Of a DNA stretch of 64,000 bases, positions 32,974-41,089 are shown one piece after another. Origin of the DNA: Rhodocyclaceae bacterium (GTDB lineage: Bacteria > Pseudomonadota > Gammaproteobacteria > Burkholderiales > Rhodocyclaceae); assembly GCA_030681195.1 (NCBI GenBank), contig JAUXXJ010000008.1:124001-188000 (forward strand), given 5' to 3'. Position 1 is the first letter of the stretch; every line of letters starts with the position of its first letter. Both the position numbers and the translations under genes were made by a program. Below the pieces are notes generated by a model. It was not told the DNA's origin, did not search any database, and was given only the letters and a program-made list of their open reading frames with translations.

Positions 32974-35310
32974 ATGACACTAGCAAAAACTGCGGTGCAG
33001 ACGTTTCCCGGTGATGCCGTTGCCAGCGTGACCCTATCCGGGCGCGAACTGGCAATGCAGCGTCGTCAGGCCATGGCGCGGCTTGGAAAAGTCGGCGCTG
33101 GCAGGACGGCAGCCAGTTCGACCGCCACGGCGCAACTGCGCCAGACCGTGCAACGCGCACCGGCTGCTGCTGTGGCCCAATCCGCCCCCGCTTCCGCGCC
33201 AGCCCCCACCCCCAACCCTGCGCGGGCGCGCCGTGAGGCATTGAGCCGCATGGGCAAGGCGGCCCTGCCGGCCAGTGCGCAGCAGCAGGAAGCGGCGCGG
33301 CGCGCCGCACGCCAGGCCGAGCAGCAGGCGCATGCGCAGAGCATGCCCGCTAGCGCCATCACGACTGAAACACTTGCCGTGCAGCCCGCCGCCATGTCGG
33401 AGGCGTCCACAAGCGTGACGCCCGCGCCGGCCATGGCAATGCCGCTGGCCCGCCCGCCGGCACAAGCCAGCGGACGCGCCATGGCGCAGGCCCGCCGCGC
33501 GGTGCTGGCCCAGGAGGGCAAGAGCGGACTCAAGCGCGTGGCCCAAGCCACTCGCATCGCTGCCGTCATGCCCGAGCAGAATTGGCAGGCCGCCATCAGC
33601 CAGGGCGCAACCGGGCGTCAGGTGGCCATGCAGCGGCGTATCGTGCAGTCGCTGGTCGGTCGTGCCGGTGAATCGTCCGCCCCCGCCACCAAGCGTCCCA
33701 CCGGGCGTGTGCGGCCGACGGTCGCCAAGGGGGAAGCCCCGGCCAAAGTCGAGGAGGGACATACGCTCGGCGGTCAGCGTCTCACCGGCATGCTGCTCGA
33801 AGGCAGCAAGAGCACACTGGCAAGCGGCAAGTCGGTCACCGGCATGGAGGCGGGTGTGTCACGCGCCGTCACCGGCACCGAGTATCTGGGCGCCGAGCAC
33901 TATGCCCGCCACAACCAGCCCAAGCCGCCCCGTGCGCCGCAGAAAGTGATCATCAGCCAGTCGGACAAAGGCAAGACGCTCACCGGCACCCCGGTCGGGC
34001 GCTCGGCCAAGGTCACCGGCGATGAAAGTGGCGCCGACCGCAAACTGACCGGCACAGCCTACACCGCTGCCGCCGACGGTAGTCAGGCACCTGCCAAGGT
34101 GGCCGTTACGCATACCGCACAGGGCAAAACCGTGACCGGCACCCCAGTCGGACGCGCCACGAAAGTGACTGGCGACGACCGTGGCAACTGCCAGCGTGTC
34201 TCGGGCACCGAGTATTTGTCCGCAGAACAATTTCAGACCGAATGCAACACGCCCCTGACGGCCGCCGTCCCCAAGGTCAGCGTGATGTCATCACGGGCTG
34301 AGCAGTCCGTTTCGGGCACGGCCGTGGGGCGCTCATCGAAGGTGACCGGTGATGAGCCGGGCGCCTGCCGCCCGGTCACCGGCAGCCAGTACTACAACAC
34401 CCGCGACTTCGCCGATCTGTGCGCCACGCCCAGCCCGCGTCGGTCCGGCTCGGTAATGTCGACCGCCAGCCCGCGCGAAACGCGCGACGAGGGCCGCGCA
34501 TTCCCAAAAGCCAGCGGTGACATGACCGACGAGGCCGTCGTCGTCACCGCCCATCCCTTTGGCCTCGACCGCCGCTTGGCAGCGCAGATTGCCCCGGCAA
34601 GCACCGTCACCACCGCAGTTATTCCCGCCTATGCCGTCACCGGCGACCGGCCGGGCGCGGGCGGCAATGCGCTCACGGGCGACCATCGGGGTGCCTGCCT
34701 GCCGGTGAGCGGCTCACCGTATATTGGTGAAGACAACGCCTCCGCCTGTTCGCCGTCATCTGCGACACCGAGCGCGCGCTTCGTGGCGCGCACGCGCAGC
34801 TGGCAGGACGCCGAAGATGCGCAACGCCCTGAGCCACCGCTGGACTTCAGTATTCGTACGCCGGCGCGCGAGGCGCAGGAGAGCGGCGCGAACACGGTGA
34901 CCGGCGGTGATATGGGCAGCCAGCGCATCACCGGCCCGGCCAACAAGGCCAGCGGCCTGATCACCGGCACACCGGATTTTCGCCACCAGCGGGTGCAGCA
35001 TGCACCCAGTGCGGCAGCGACCACGGATGTGGTGACGACGGCACAGCACCTGACCGGTGAAGGCAGTCAGGCCGGCACGCGCGTTACCGGCGATGCCTGG
35101 CAGGAGCAGCGCCGCGTCACCGGCACCGAAGGCGCTTCCGCGCAGGCACGCAATCCCTCGCTGCGCGGCCAGTCGCGTGGCACCGGCATGAATGCCCAGC
35201 AATTCCGCGAGATCGAGCGTCCCCCTGTGCCCGAAAGCCGCATCACCGGCTCATCGGGCAGCACCAGCAAAGGGGCCATGGTGACCGTCTCGGGCGGCGC
35301 ACGGGCTTAA
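32974..35310 (+). CDS. csoS2: CsoS2, alpha-carboxysome scaffold protein
   Basis: The product has 778 residues from ATG at 32974 (GAGG 6-9 bases upstream). Four basic N-repeats that bind RuBisCO lie near 22-41, 81-97, 166-186 and 213-232 (such as SGRELAMQRRQAMARLGKVG). A middle region from ~259 has repeats of the GKxxTGTPVGRxxKVTGDE type ending in TGTEY/TGSQY. The C-terminal region from ~513 ends with the shell-anchoring FREIERPPVPESRITGS. A -1 frameshift site near codon 511 would also give a 515-residue short form. The protein is shorter than the Halothiobacillus one but keeps all three regions. Confidence 0.97.
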   Translation: MTLAKTAVQTFPGDAVASVTLSGRELAMQRRQAMARLGKVGAGRTAASSTATAQLRQTVQRAPAAAVAQSAPASAPAPTPNPARARREALSRMGKAALPASAQQQEAARRAARQAEQQAHAQSMPASAITTETLAVQPAAMSEASTSVTPAPAMAMPLARPPAQASGRAMAQARRAVLAQEGKSGLKRVAQATRIAAVMPEQNWQAAISQGATGRQVAMQRRIVQSLVGRAGESSAPATKRPTGRVRPTVAKGEAPAKVEEGHTLGGQRLTGMLLEGSKSTLASGKSVTGMEAGVSRAVTGTEYLGAEHYARHNQPKPPRAPQKVIISQSDKGKTLTGTPVGRSAKVTGDESGADRKLTGTAYTAAADGSQAPAKVAVTHTAQGKTVTGTPVGRATKVTGDDRGNCQRVSGTEYLSAEQFQTECNTPLTAAVPKVSVMSSRAEQSVSGTAVGRSSKVTGDEPGACRPVTGSQYYNTRDFADLCATPSPRRSGSVMSTASPRETRDEGRAFPKASGDMTDEAVVVTAHPFGLDRRLAAQIAPASTVTTAVIPAYAVTGDRPGAGGNALTGDHRGACLPVSGSPYIGEDNASACSPSSATPSARFVARTRSWQDAEDAQRPEPPLDFSIRTPAREAQESGANTVTGGDMGSQRITGPANKASGLITGTPDFRHQRVQHAPSAAATTDVVTTAQHLTGEGSQAGTRVTGDAWQEQRRVTGTEGASAQARNPSLRGQSRGTGMNAQQFREIERPPVPESRITGSSGSTSKGAMVTVSGGARA
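33087..33110 (-). repeat. Interspersed repeat copy D (inside csoS2)
   Basis: Reverse-strand copy (GCCGTCC, then GCCAGCGCCGACTTTT). Read through by csoS2 as KVGAGRTA directly after the first N-repeat. Confidence 0.55.
34503..34549 (+). promoter_or_regulatory. Programmed -1 frameshift element in csoS2
   Basis: The heptamer C CCA AAA (34503-34509) is in the correct zero frame for simultaneous slippage. A 5-base spacer leads to a stem CGGTGAC (34515-34521) pairing with GTCACCG (34543-34549). Inside it a second hairpin CGACG-AGGC-CGTCG lies at 34527-34540. In the -1 frame the fourth codon after the slip is TGA (34518-34520). Slippage would end the protein at the junction of the middle and C-terminal regions, producing CsoS2A; frameshifting in csoS2 is established in Halothiobacillus neapolitanus. 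Confidence 0.85.
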
Positions 35311-35325
35311 GGCGGAATCGCGAAA

Positions 35326-36831
35326 ATGGTCAATACACGCAAACGGATGGCAGCAATGCGACAGGCCGGCCACGGCACCAGCGCCGCTGTCGTGGGTGCG
35401 CGGGCGCCGCATGCCCAGCCGGCCAACCCGGCCTGTGTGATCGGCCCCGGTCAGCGTTGCACGCATGCGCTGGTGGATGGCGAGCTTAACCGCCGGCTGG
35501 ATGAGTACGAGGCGCGTGTGCGTGCCCGTTTTGGCGCTATCGTGCCGGTATTGCGCCAGATTTCCGCGCAGGAGCACGCCGAAGATTTCGTCTGGCGTGC
35601 CCAGGAGCTGGCGCGCGAGCGTCTCGGTTATGAACTGCCGGCGGCACTGCTCAAAAATGCCTGGGTGACCGGGCTGGACATGAGCGCGCTGTATTCGGAT
35701 GCCATCTTCAAGAGCTTTGCCGATTGTATCGAGCGTGCGGATGCCGACCAGGCGCCGTGGCGTGAAAGACTGCGGCTCGATGCCGATTTCTTCCGTGCCT
35801 GCGGCTATCACACCGTCGACATCACGCCCTGCGCGGATGGGCGCCTGCAGGGATTGTTGCCGTTTGTCCTGCGCATTGCCCCCGATGAGATGGTTAGCGT
35901 CAAGGCCTATGCCGGTGCCGTGCTGGATGTTGAAACCGACATGGCCGACTGGACGCAGCGCGAACTGGAACGCCTCTCCGGTGGCATGACTGGTTACGAG
36001 TCATGCAATTACCTGAAGATTGCCGTCTATCACTACAGCAGTTCCTGCCCGGTGGATCAGGGTTGCGCCGCGCATGGCAGCAATGACCTCAAGGCAGTGT
36101 CCTGCGCGCTCGGGCGTCTCGACGAACTGCGTGCCGCCATCGAAAACACCTTTGGTGCCGGTGCGGCACCGGACGTGCTGCTGATCGGCATCGACACCGA
36201 CATTGACTCGATCCGCATCCACGCACCCGATGCCCAGGGCCATGTCGCGGCGGCGCGCTATCTGGACAATGCCACCCTTTACCGTGACACACTTGGCCTC
36301 GATGCCGAAACGGCGCGTGCGCGCATCACGGCGGCGGTAACCGCCAGCGACTGCACACCGGGCATGCAAACCCTGATTGCCCATCTGCTGGAGGCAAATC
36401 TCTCGCAGATCGAATACGTGATTCAGCACCACGCCGGACGCTACGCGGTGATCGGGCACGACGAGAACTTCATTGTCGCCGGGGAATCCGTCTGCCCGAT
36501 GCAGTTGCGCAACATGTATTACTTTGCCCATCTCGATACGCTTGAGGAGGGCGCGCCTGACATGGATGTCGGCATCAAGATTTTCACCGGACTCAATCTG
36601 CAGTGCGGCTTGGCCGTGCCGATTCTGGTGCATTTTTGCTACGACGTGCGGGTGCCCGGGTCGCGCGAGCGTGCCGTGGCCCGTTGCCGTCGCGTTGCCG
36701 GGGCAATCGAGGCGCGCTATGCCGATCTGGCCGCGCGCGGCATGATCCACTGCCGCATGGCGGTGACCGATGTTCATGGGACGGAAATTGCCGCGCTGAT
36801 CGCCGACGAAGCCGTCGTAGAGGGTCATTGA
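35326..36831 (+). CDS. csoSCA: Carboxysomal carbonic anhydrase CsoSCA
   Basis: The product has 501 residues. Zinc ligands of this divergent beta-class enzyme are visible: Cys169 in ITPCADGR (with the Asp-Arg pair), His236 in AVYHYSSS and Cys247 in DQGCAAHGS. The spacing is close to that of the Halothiobacillus enzyme. The disordered N-terminus (MVNTRKRMAAMRQ) is expected to tether it to RuBisCO. It converts bicarbonate to CO2 in the lumen. It ends 1 base before csoS4A. Confidence 0.96.
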   Translation: MVNTRKRMAAMRQAGHGTSAAVVGARAPHAQPANPACVIGPGQRCTHALVDGELNRRLDEYEARVRARFGAIVPVLRQISAQEHAEDFVWRAQELARERLGYELPAALLKNAWVTGLDMSALYSDAIFKSFADCIERADADQAPWRERLRLDADFFRACGYHTVDITPCADGRLQGLLPFVLRIAPDEMVSVKAYAGAVLDVETDMADWTQRELERLSGGMTGYESCNYLKIAVYHYSSSCPVDQGCAAHGSNDLKAVSCALGRLDELRAAIENTFGAGAAPDVLLIGIDTDIDSIRIHAPDAQGHVAAARYLDNATLYRDTLGLDAETARARITAAVTASDCTPGMQTLIAHLLEANLSQIEYVIQHHAGRYAVIGHDENFIVAGESVCPMQLRNMYYFAHLDTLEEGAPDMDVGIKIFTGLNLQCGLAVPILVHFCYDVRVPGSRERAVARCRRVAGAIEARYADLAARGMIHCRMAVTDVHGTEIAALIADEAVVEGH

Positions 36832-36832
36832 G

Positions 36833-37099
36833 ATGAAGATCATGCGCGTTGAAAAAACCCTGGTCTCCACCAATCGCATCGACGCCTTTGGTCATCGTCC
36901 GCTGCTGGTGGTTCAGGAAAAGCTCGGCGGCCCGCGCAGCGTGGCGGTCGATCCGATCGGCTGCGTGCCGGGCGACTGGGTGCTGTGCGTGGGTTCGTCG
37001 GCCGCGCGCGATGCGGCAGGTGCCAAGGATTTTCCGTCCGACCTGACCATCGTCGGCATCATCGACCACTGGAACAGCGGCGAAGGCGGGGTGGCCTGA
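36833..37099 (+). CDS. csoS4A: Carboxysome vertex protein CsoS4A
   Basis: The product has 88 residues, a BMV-fold pentamer subunit (MKIMRVEKTLVSTNRIDAFG, VAVDPIGCVPGDWVLCVGSS, IVGIIDHW). Pentamers cap the vertices of the shell. The stop overlaps the csoS4B start (TGATG), indicating coupled translation. Confidence 0.95.
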   Translation: MKIMRVEKTLVSTNRIDAFGHRPLLVVQEKLGGPRSVAVDPIGCVPGDWVLCVGSSAARDAAGAKDFPSDLTIVGIIDHWNSGEGGVA

Positions 37100-37380
37100 T
37101 GGAGATCATGCGCGTCGTCGATGAACTGGTCTGCACTCGGCGCATGCCCGGTTTGCAGGCATGCGCCCTGCGTGTGCTGGAGAACCAGCAGGGCGCCATG
37201 TCGGTGGCGACCGATCCGGTTGGCGCACCGCCCGGCCAGTGGGTGTTCACCACCTCCGGCAGCGCGGCGCGTCTGGCCATGACAGATGCAACGACGCTGA
37301 CCGATCTGACGATCTGCGGCATCATCGATAACTGGGTACCAGAAGCAACGGTAGTGGCAGGGCAGCAGAGCAGGACTTAG
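37099..37380 (+). CDS. csoS4B: Carboxysome vertex protein CsoS4B
   Basis: The product has 93 residues and is a paralogue of CsoS4A with the same BMV core (MEIMRVVDELVCTRRMPGLQ, SVATDPVGAPPGQWVF, DLTICGIIDNW) and a longer polar tail. Last gene before an 84-base gap. Confidence 0.95.
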   Translation: MEIMRVVDELVCTRRMPGLQACALRVLENQQGAMSVATDPVGAPPGQWVFTTSGSAARLAMTDATTLTDLTICGIIDNWVPEATVVAGQQSRT

Positions 37381-37411
37381 GGGATGCGATCTCCCGGCGG
37401 TATCAACGGTC

Positions 37412-37425
37412 GTGTTTTTCAACAC
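37412..37425 (+). terminator. Weak hairpin in the csoS4B-csoS1 gap
   Basis: The stem GTGTT/AACAC with loop TTTC is followed by a T-rich stretch (TTGTTTTCTT). The 84-base gap could hold a partial terminator plus an internal promoter, suiting the much larger need for hexamer proteins than for vertex proteins. Confidence 0.4.
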
Positions 37426-37464
37426 TTGTTTTCTTAATTCTGTTTTGACAAAAGGAGCAACAAA

Positions 37465-37761
37465 ATGGCTGAACACATGGGTATCGCACTGGGCATGATT
37501 GAAACACGTGGTCTGATTCCCGCGATTGAGGCAGCGGACGCGATGACCAAGGCAGCCGAAGTGCGTCTGATCGGTCGTCAATTTGTCGGCGGCGGCTACG
37601 TCACGGTGCTGGTGCGTGGCGAGACGGGTGCAGTCAATGCGGCCGTACGTGCCGGCGCGGATGCGTGCGAGCGCGTTGGCGACGGACTGGTGGCTGCCCA
37701 CATCATCGCCCGCGTCCACAACGAAGTCGAAGGCATCCTGCCCACATCGCCGGCGGCCTGA
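37465..37761 (+). CDS. csoS1: Carboxysome shell hexamer CsoS1 (copy 1)
   Basis: The product has 98 residues, a single BMC domain (IALGMIETRGLIPAIEAADA, RLIGRQFVGGGYVTVLVRGE, VGDGLVAAHIIARVHNEVE). AAGGAG precedes the start. It is a major facet protein. The letter (A or C) cannot be fixed from sequence alone. Confidence 0.96.
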   Translation: MAEHMGIALGMIETRGLIPAIEAADAMTKAAEVRLIGRQFVGGGYVTVLVRGETGAVNAAVRAGADACERVGDGLVAAHIIARVHNEVEGILPTSPAA

Positions 37762-37811
37762 ATCATCACCCCCTGATTTACCACTTTCAATATTTTTTCG
37801 AGGAGACATTA

Positions 37812-38108
37812 ATGGCTAACGCAACAGGTATTGCCCTGGGCATGATTGAAACACGCGGTCTGGTTCCCGCGATTGAGGCAGCGGACGCGATGACCAAGGC
37901 GGCTGAAGTGCGCCTGATCGGTCGTCAGTTCGTCGGTGGCGGCTACGTCACGGTGCTGGTGCGCGGCGAGACCGGCGCAGTGAATGCGGCCGTACGTGCC
38001 GGCGCAGATGCGTGCGAGCGTGTGGGCGACGGACTGGTAGCGGCCCACATCATCGCCCGCGTGCATAACGAAGTTGAAGGCATCCTGCCGACCGCACCCG
38101 CCGCCTGA
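37812..38108 (+). CDS. csoS1: Carboxysome shell hexamer CsoS1 (copy 2)
   Basis: The product has 98 residues, differing from copy 1 mainly at the N-terminus (MANATG) and a few positions. Long DNA stretches are identical between copies, including synonymous sites, suggesting recent duplication or gene conversion. GAGGAGACATTA precedes the start. Confidence 0.96.
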   Translation: MANATGIALGMIETRGLVPAIEAADAMTKAAEVRLIGRQFVGGGYVTVLVRGETGAVNAAVRAGADACERVGDGLVAAHIIARVHNEVEGILPTAPAA

Positions 38109-38151
38109 GTGCGGTCGGACGCAATCACCGAGTTAACTGAAGGAGACTGAG

Positions 38152-38490
38152 ATGGCAAATGCGACGGGTGTTGCCCTGGGCATGATTGAAACACGCGGTT
38201 TGGTTCCCGCGATCGAGGCAGCGGACGCGATGACCAAGGCAGCCGAAGTGCGCCTGATCGGTCGTCAGTTCGTCGGCGGCGGCTACGTCACGGTGCTGGT
38301 GCGCGGCGAGACCGGCGCAGTGAATGCGGCCGTACGTGCCGGCGCGGATGCGTGCGAGCGCGTTGGTGACGGACTGGTGGCTGCCCACATCATCGCCCGC
38401 GTGCATAACGAAGTCGAAGGCATCCTGCCGACCACACCATCCGCTGGCGGCGGCGGTCGCGATGCCGAACTCTCCCCGGCGCAGAGCTGA
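38152..38490 (+). CDS. csoS1B: Carboxysome shell hexamer CsoS1 with C-terminal extension (CsoS1B type)
   Basis: The product has 112 residues. The BMC core is nearly identical to the two upstream copies. A tail of about 14 residues rich in Gly and Ser (PSAGGGGRDAELSPAQS) follows, as in CsoS1B of other alpha-carboxysomes. Confidence 0.94.
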   Translation: MANATGVALGMIETRGLVPAIEAADAMTKAAEVRLIGRQFVGGGYVTVLVRGETGAVNAAVRAGADACERVGDGLVAAHIIARVHNEVEGILPTTPSAGGGGRDAELSPAQS

Positions 38491-38516
38491 AGCGTAGCGG
38501 CGGAGGGGGCTGAGTC

Positions 38517-38948
38517 ATGAGCGCGGATCCACGCACCCTGGGCTGGCTGTCGCGTGCGCTGGCGCACGAGATGCGCGCGGTGCAGCAGTACCTGGCGCAG
38601 AGCGTGCTGGCACGCCTGTGGGGTGATGCCGCGCTTGCTGCCGAACTGCGCCGCGAGGCCGAAGAGGAGATGCAGCACGCCGCACGGCTCATGGAACGCC
38701 TGATCGAGCTGGGCGTGGCACCGGCGGCGGGCAGCATCCTGCCGGCGCGCCTCGGCCGCACGCCCGCCGACCTGCTCGCGGCCGACCGCGAGCTGGAAAT
38801 CGATGCCGTGCATTTGTACCGTGAAGCGGCCGCTCATGCCCGACGCGTGCGTGATAGTGACAGTGCGGCCCTACTCGAAGCGCTGCTGGAAGAAGAGCGC
38901 CGCCATGTCGAAGAGATTGATCAACTGCTGAGTGGAGGCAAACCATGA
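38517..38948 (+). CDS. Carboxysome-associated bacterioferritin-like protein
   Basis: The product has 143 residues, a four-helix ferritin-like bundle. Di-iron type residues are seen in LAHEMRAVQQY, EEEMQHAARLMERLIELGV, DRELEIDAVHLYREAA and EEERRHVEEIDQLL. A ferritin-like gene at this position is common in cso loci, but its role is not settled; redox or iron handling is possible. It overlaps the next gene by 4 bases. Confidence 0.85.
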   Translation: MSADPRTLGWLSRALAHEMRAVQQYLAQSVLARLWGDAALAAELRREAEEEMQHAARLMERLIELGVAPAAGSILPARLGRTPADLLAADRELEIDAVHLYREAAAHARRVRDSDSAALLEALLEEERRHVEEIDQLLSGGKP

Positions 38949-39223
38949 CGGATATTCCCGCAGGCTGGGAACTGCGCGGCAAGCCGCCCACGCTGTTCCG
39001 CCGCTTTGAATTTCCGCGTTATGCGGCGACGCGTGATTTTATGGATGCACTCGCTGCCCTGAGCGAGGCGCAGATGCTGCATCCGCAGAACATCAACTTT
39101 GGCAGCACCTACGTCAATGTCACGCTTGAAGTTGCGGGGGTCGACGGTGCCGCCGAACACGATTTCGCCGCGCGCATCAACACGCTTTACGCTGCAACGC
39201 CGTCTCCGTCTCCGTCTGCCTGA
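38945..39223 (+). CDS. acRAF, pterin-dehydratase-like RuBisCO assembly factor
   Basis: The product has 92 residues with the pterin-4a-carbinolamine dehydratase fold (GWELRGKPPTLFRRFEFPRY, FMDALAALSEAQMLHPQNI, NFGSTYVNVTLEVAG). The catalytic His set of true dehydratases is incomplete. Cso-locus members act as assembly chaperones for form IA RuBisCO. Confidence 0.88.
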   Translation: MTDIPAGWELRGKPPTLFRRFEFPRYAATRDFMDALAALSEAQMLHPQNINFGSTYVNVTLEVAGVDGAAEHDFAARINTLYAATPSPSPSA

Positions 39224-39234
39224 GGCCGAGCGAG

Positions 39235-39873
39235 ATGGCGACCTGGGTTACGGCGATCATCAACCAGAAGGGCGGCGCGGGGAAGACCACGCTGGCCATG
39301 AATCTGGCGGCGGGACTGGCGCGGCGCGCCGAGACCGTGGTGATCGACCTGGATCCCCAGGCCTCGTCGGTGCAGTGGGCCAGCCAGGGCAGCACCCCCT
39401 TCCCGGCCACCGTCAAACAGATCGCCGGGCGCTGGGATGCCCGCAGCCTGCACCAGAACTATCGCCACTACCGTTACATGGTGCTCGACTGCCCGCCCTC
39501 GCTGGAGAGTCATGCCTCGCTCCAGGCCCTGCGTGCCTGTGATCTGGCGCTGATCCCGGTATTGCCTTCGCCGGTGGATCTGTGGGCCAGCCTGCGTCTG
39601 CCGCAGGAGGTTGAGGCGGCACGTCGCGACAACCCGAAACTCAAGGCCTGTCTGGTGCTGAACCAGCAGGAACCGAAGAATGCCCTGTCGGCCGCCATGC
39701 AGGAAGCATTGGCAGAATTTGGCTTGCCGGTGCTGACGGCCGCCGTACGCCGCCGTGCCGCCTATCGCAGTGCTGCGCTCGAAGGCGTGTCGGTGTATCA
39801 GATGGGCCGCCGTGGCACCTTAGCCGTCGAAGAAATCGAATCCATCATCAACGAGGTGATCGCATCATCATGA
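39235..39873 (+). CDS. mcdA: McdA, ParA-type carboxysome-positioning ATPase
   Basis: The product has 212 residues. A deviant Walker A (NQKGGAGKTT) lies near residues 10-19, then DLDPQASSVQWA and DCPPSLESHA. It resembles ParA/MinD ATPases that use the nucleoid as a matrix to space carboxysomes. The next gene overlaps by 4 bases and encodes the matching McdB, making the assignment firm. Confidence 0.9.
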   Translation: MATWVTAIINQKGGAGKTTLAMNLAAGLARRAETVVIDLDPQASSVQWASQGSTPFPATVKQIAGRWDARSLHQNYRHYRYMVLDCPPSLESHASLQALRACDLALIPVLPSPVDLWASLRLPQEVEAARRDNPKLKACLVLNQQEPKNALSAAMQEALAEFGLPVLTAAVRRRAAYRSAALEGVSVYQMGRRGTLAVEEIESIINEVIASS

Positions 39874-40058
39874 CCAAGCTCAAAGACAAGCTCTCCGCCA
39901 GCGTGCGCACCGTCAAGGCTACCCAGCAGGTGGCGCGCCCAACCAATCAGGCGGCCGCCAAACCCGCGCCCTCGCGCGCCCCCGCCAAGCCTGCAGCGCC
40001 TAGCACGCCGCAGACCTCCACCAGCGCCCTGTTCCCCGATCGCGTCTGGCCCGATTGA
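39870..40058 (+). CDS. mcdB: McdB-like carboxysome adaptor
   Basis: The product has 62 residues, Ala/Pro/Lys-rich and predicted disordered, ending in LFPDRVWPD. The C-terminal RVWPD-type motif is typical of alpha-carboxysome McdB proteins, which link cargo to McdA. At 62 residues it is at the small end of the family. Translation is coupled to mcdA (ATGA). Confidence 0.85.
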   Translation: MTKLKDKLSASVRTVKATQQVARPTNQAAAKPAPSRAPAKPAAPSTPQTSTSALFPDRVWPD

Positions 40059-40088
40059 TCGTCACTCTTCAAGACCAAGGAAACCGCC

Positions 40089-41030
40089 ATGCGTAACGAC
40101 CCCTTCATGCGTACTTATTCGCCGCGCCAGGAAGCGATGGCCCGCGCCGCTGGCGCACAAAACACGGCGGCTGCCAGTACGCAGAGTGCTGCGGCGCTCA
40201 CTCGCCCGGTATCCGCGACGGGCAGCACCGCGGACCTGCTGGCACCCTATCTGGTGAAAAGCCAGCCCTATTACCGGTCGGTGGCTGACGAAGTCGAGCT
40301 TTACGAAGCCGCCTATTCGGTGCGCATGCCCATCATGCTCAAGGGCCCGACCGGTTGCGGCAAGACCCGCTTTGTCGAGTACATGGCCTGGAAACTCGGC
40401 AAGCCGCTGATCACCGTGGCCTGCAACGAGGACATGACCGCCTCCGATCTGGTTGGCCGTTTCCTGCTCGACGTCAATGGCACGCGCTGGCAGGATGGCC
40501 CGCTGGCGCTGGCCGCCCGTCATGGTGCGATCTGTTATCTCGACGAAGTGGTCGAGGCACGCCAGGACACCACCGTGGTGATCCACCCGCTGACCGATGC
40601 CCGACGCGTGTTGCCCCTGGAAAAGAAGGGCGAGCTGATCGAGGCGCACCCGGATTTTCAGGTCGTAATTTCCTACAACCCCGGCTACCAGTCGCTGATG
40701 AAAGACTTGAAGCAGTCCACCAAGCAGCGTTTTGGTGCGCTCGACTTCAATTATCCCGAGCATGAGGTCGAGGCCGAGATCGTCGCCCACGAATCTGGCA
40801 CCAGTCTCGAGGTCGCCAAGAATCTGGTGCACATCGGCGAGCGCGCGCGCAACCTCAAGGGACACGGTCTCGACGAAGGCTTGTCGACACGCATGCTGAT
40901 CTATGCCGGCTCGCTCATCGCCAAGGGGGTCGCACCGCTGGCGGCCTGCCGCGTCGCCCTGGTGCGCCCGATCACCGACGACCCGGACATGCGTGACGCC
41001 CTCGATTCGGCTGTCACCACCTACTTCTGA
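40089..41030 (+). CDS. cbbQ: CbbQ, MoxR-type AAA+ RuBisCO activase
   Basis: The product has 313 residues. Walker [10 protein letters not shown] near 84-92, Walker [11 protein letters not shown], and the sensor region [14 protein letters not shown] are all present. The N-terminus is longer than usual (about 40 Ala/Thr-rich residues). CbbQ hexamers with CbbO remove inhibitory sugar phosphates from RuBisCO and can bind shell proteins. Confidence 0.95.
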   Translation: MRNDPFMRTYSPRQEAMARAAGAQNTAAASTQSAAALTRPVSATGSTADLLAPYLVKSQPYYRSVADEVELYEAAYSVRMPIMLKGPTGCGKTRFVEYMAWKLGKPLITVACNEDMTASDLVGRFLLDVNGTRWQDGPLALAARHGAICYLDEVVEARQDTTVVIHPLTDARRVLPLEKKGELIEAHPDFQVVISYNPGYQSLMKDLKQSTKQRFGALDFNYPEHEVEAEIVAHESGTSLEVAKNLVHIGERARNLKGHGLDEGLSTRMLIYAGSLIAKGVAPLAACRVALVRPITDDPDMRDALDSAVTTYF

Positions 41031-41032
41031 CC

Positions 41033-41063
41033 GGCGCCGTCTCGCCAGCGCCGACTTTTGCGC
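41033..41063 (+). repeat. Interspersed repeat copy E (cbbQ-cbbO gap)
   Basis: GGCGCCGTCTCGCCAGCGCC then GACTTTTGCGC, three bases after the cbbQ stop. GGCGC and GCGCC can form a short stem in this copy. Confidence 0.65.
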
Positions 41064-41089
41064 GGGTGTCGCCCTAACCGACCTGACTC

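Noticed and set aside
41033-41063. Interspersed repeat as a transcription terminator
   Set aside because: The stem exists only in some copies, the T-run is only four long, several copies lie inside genes, and one directly precedes rmuC.
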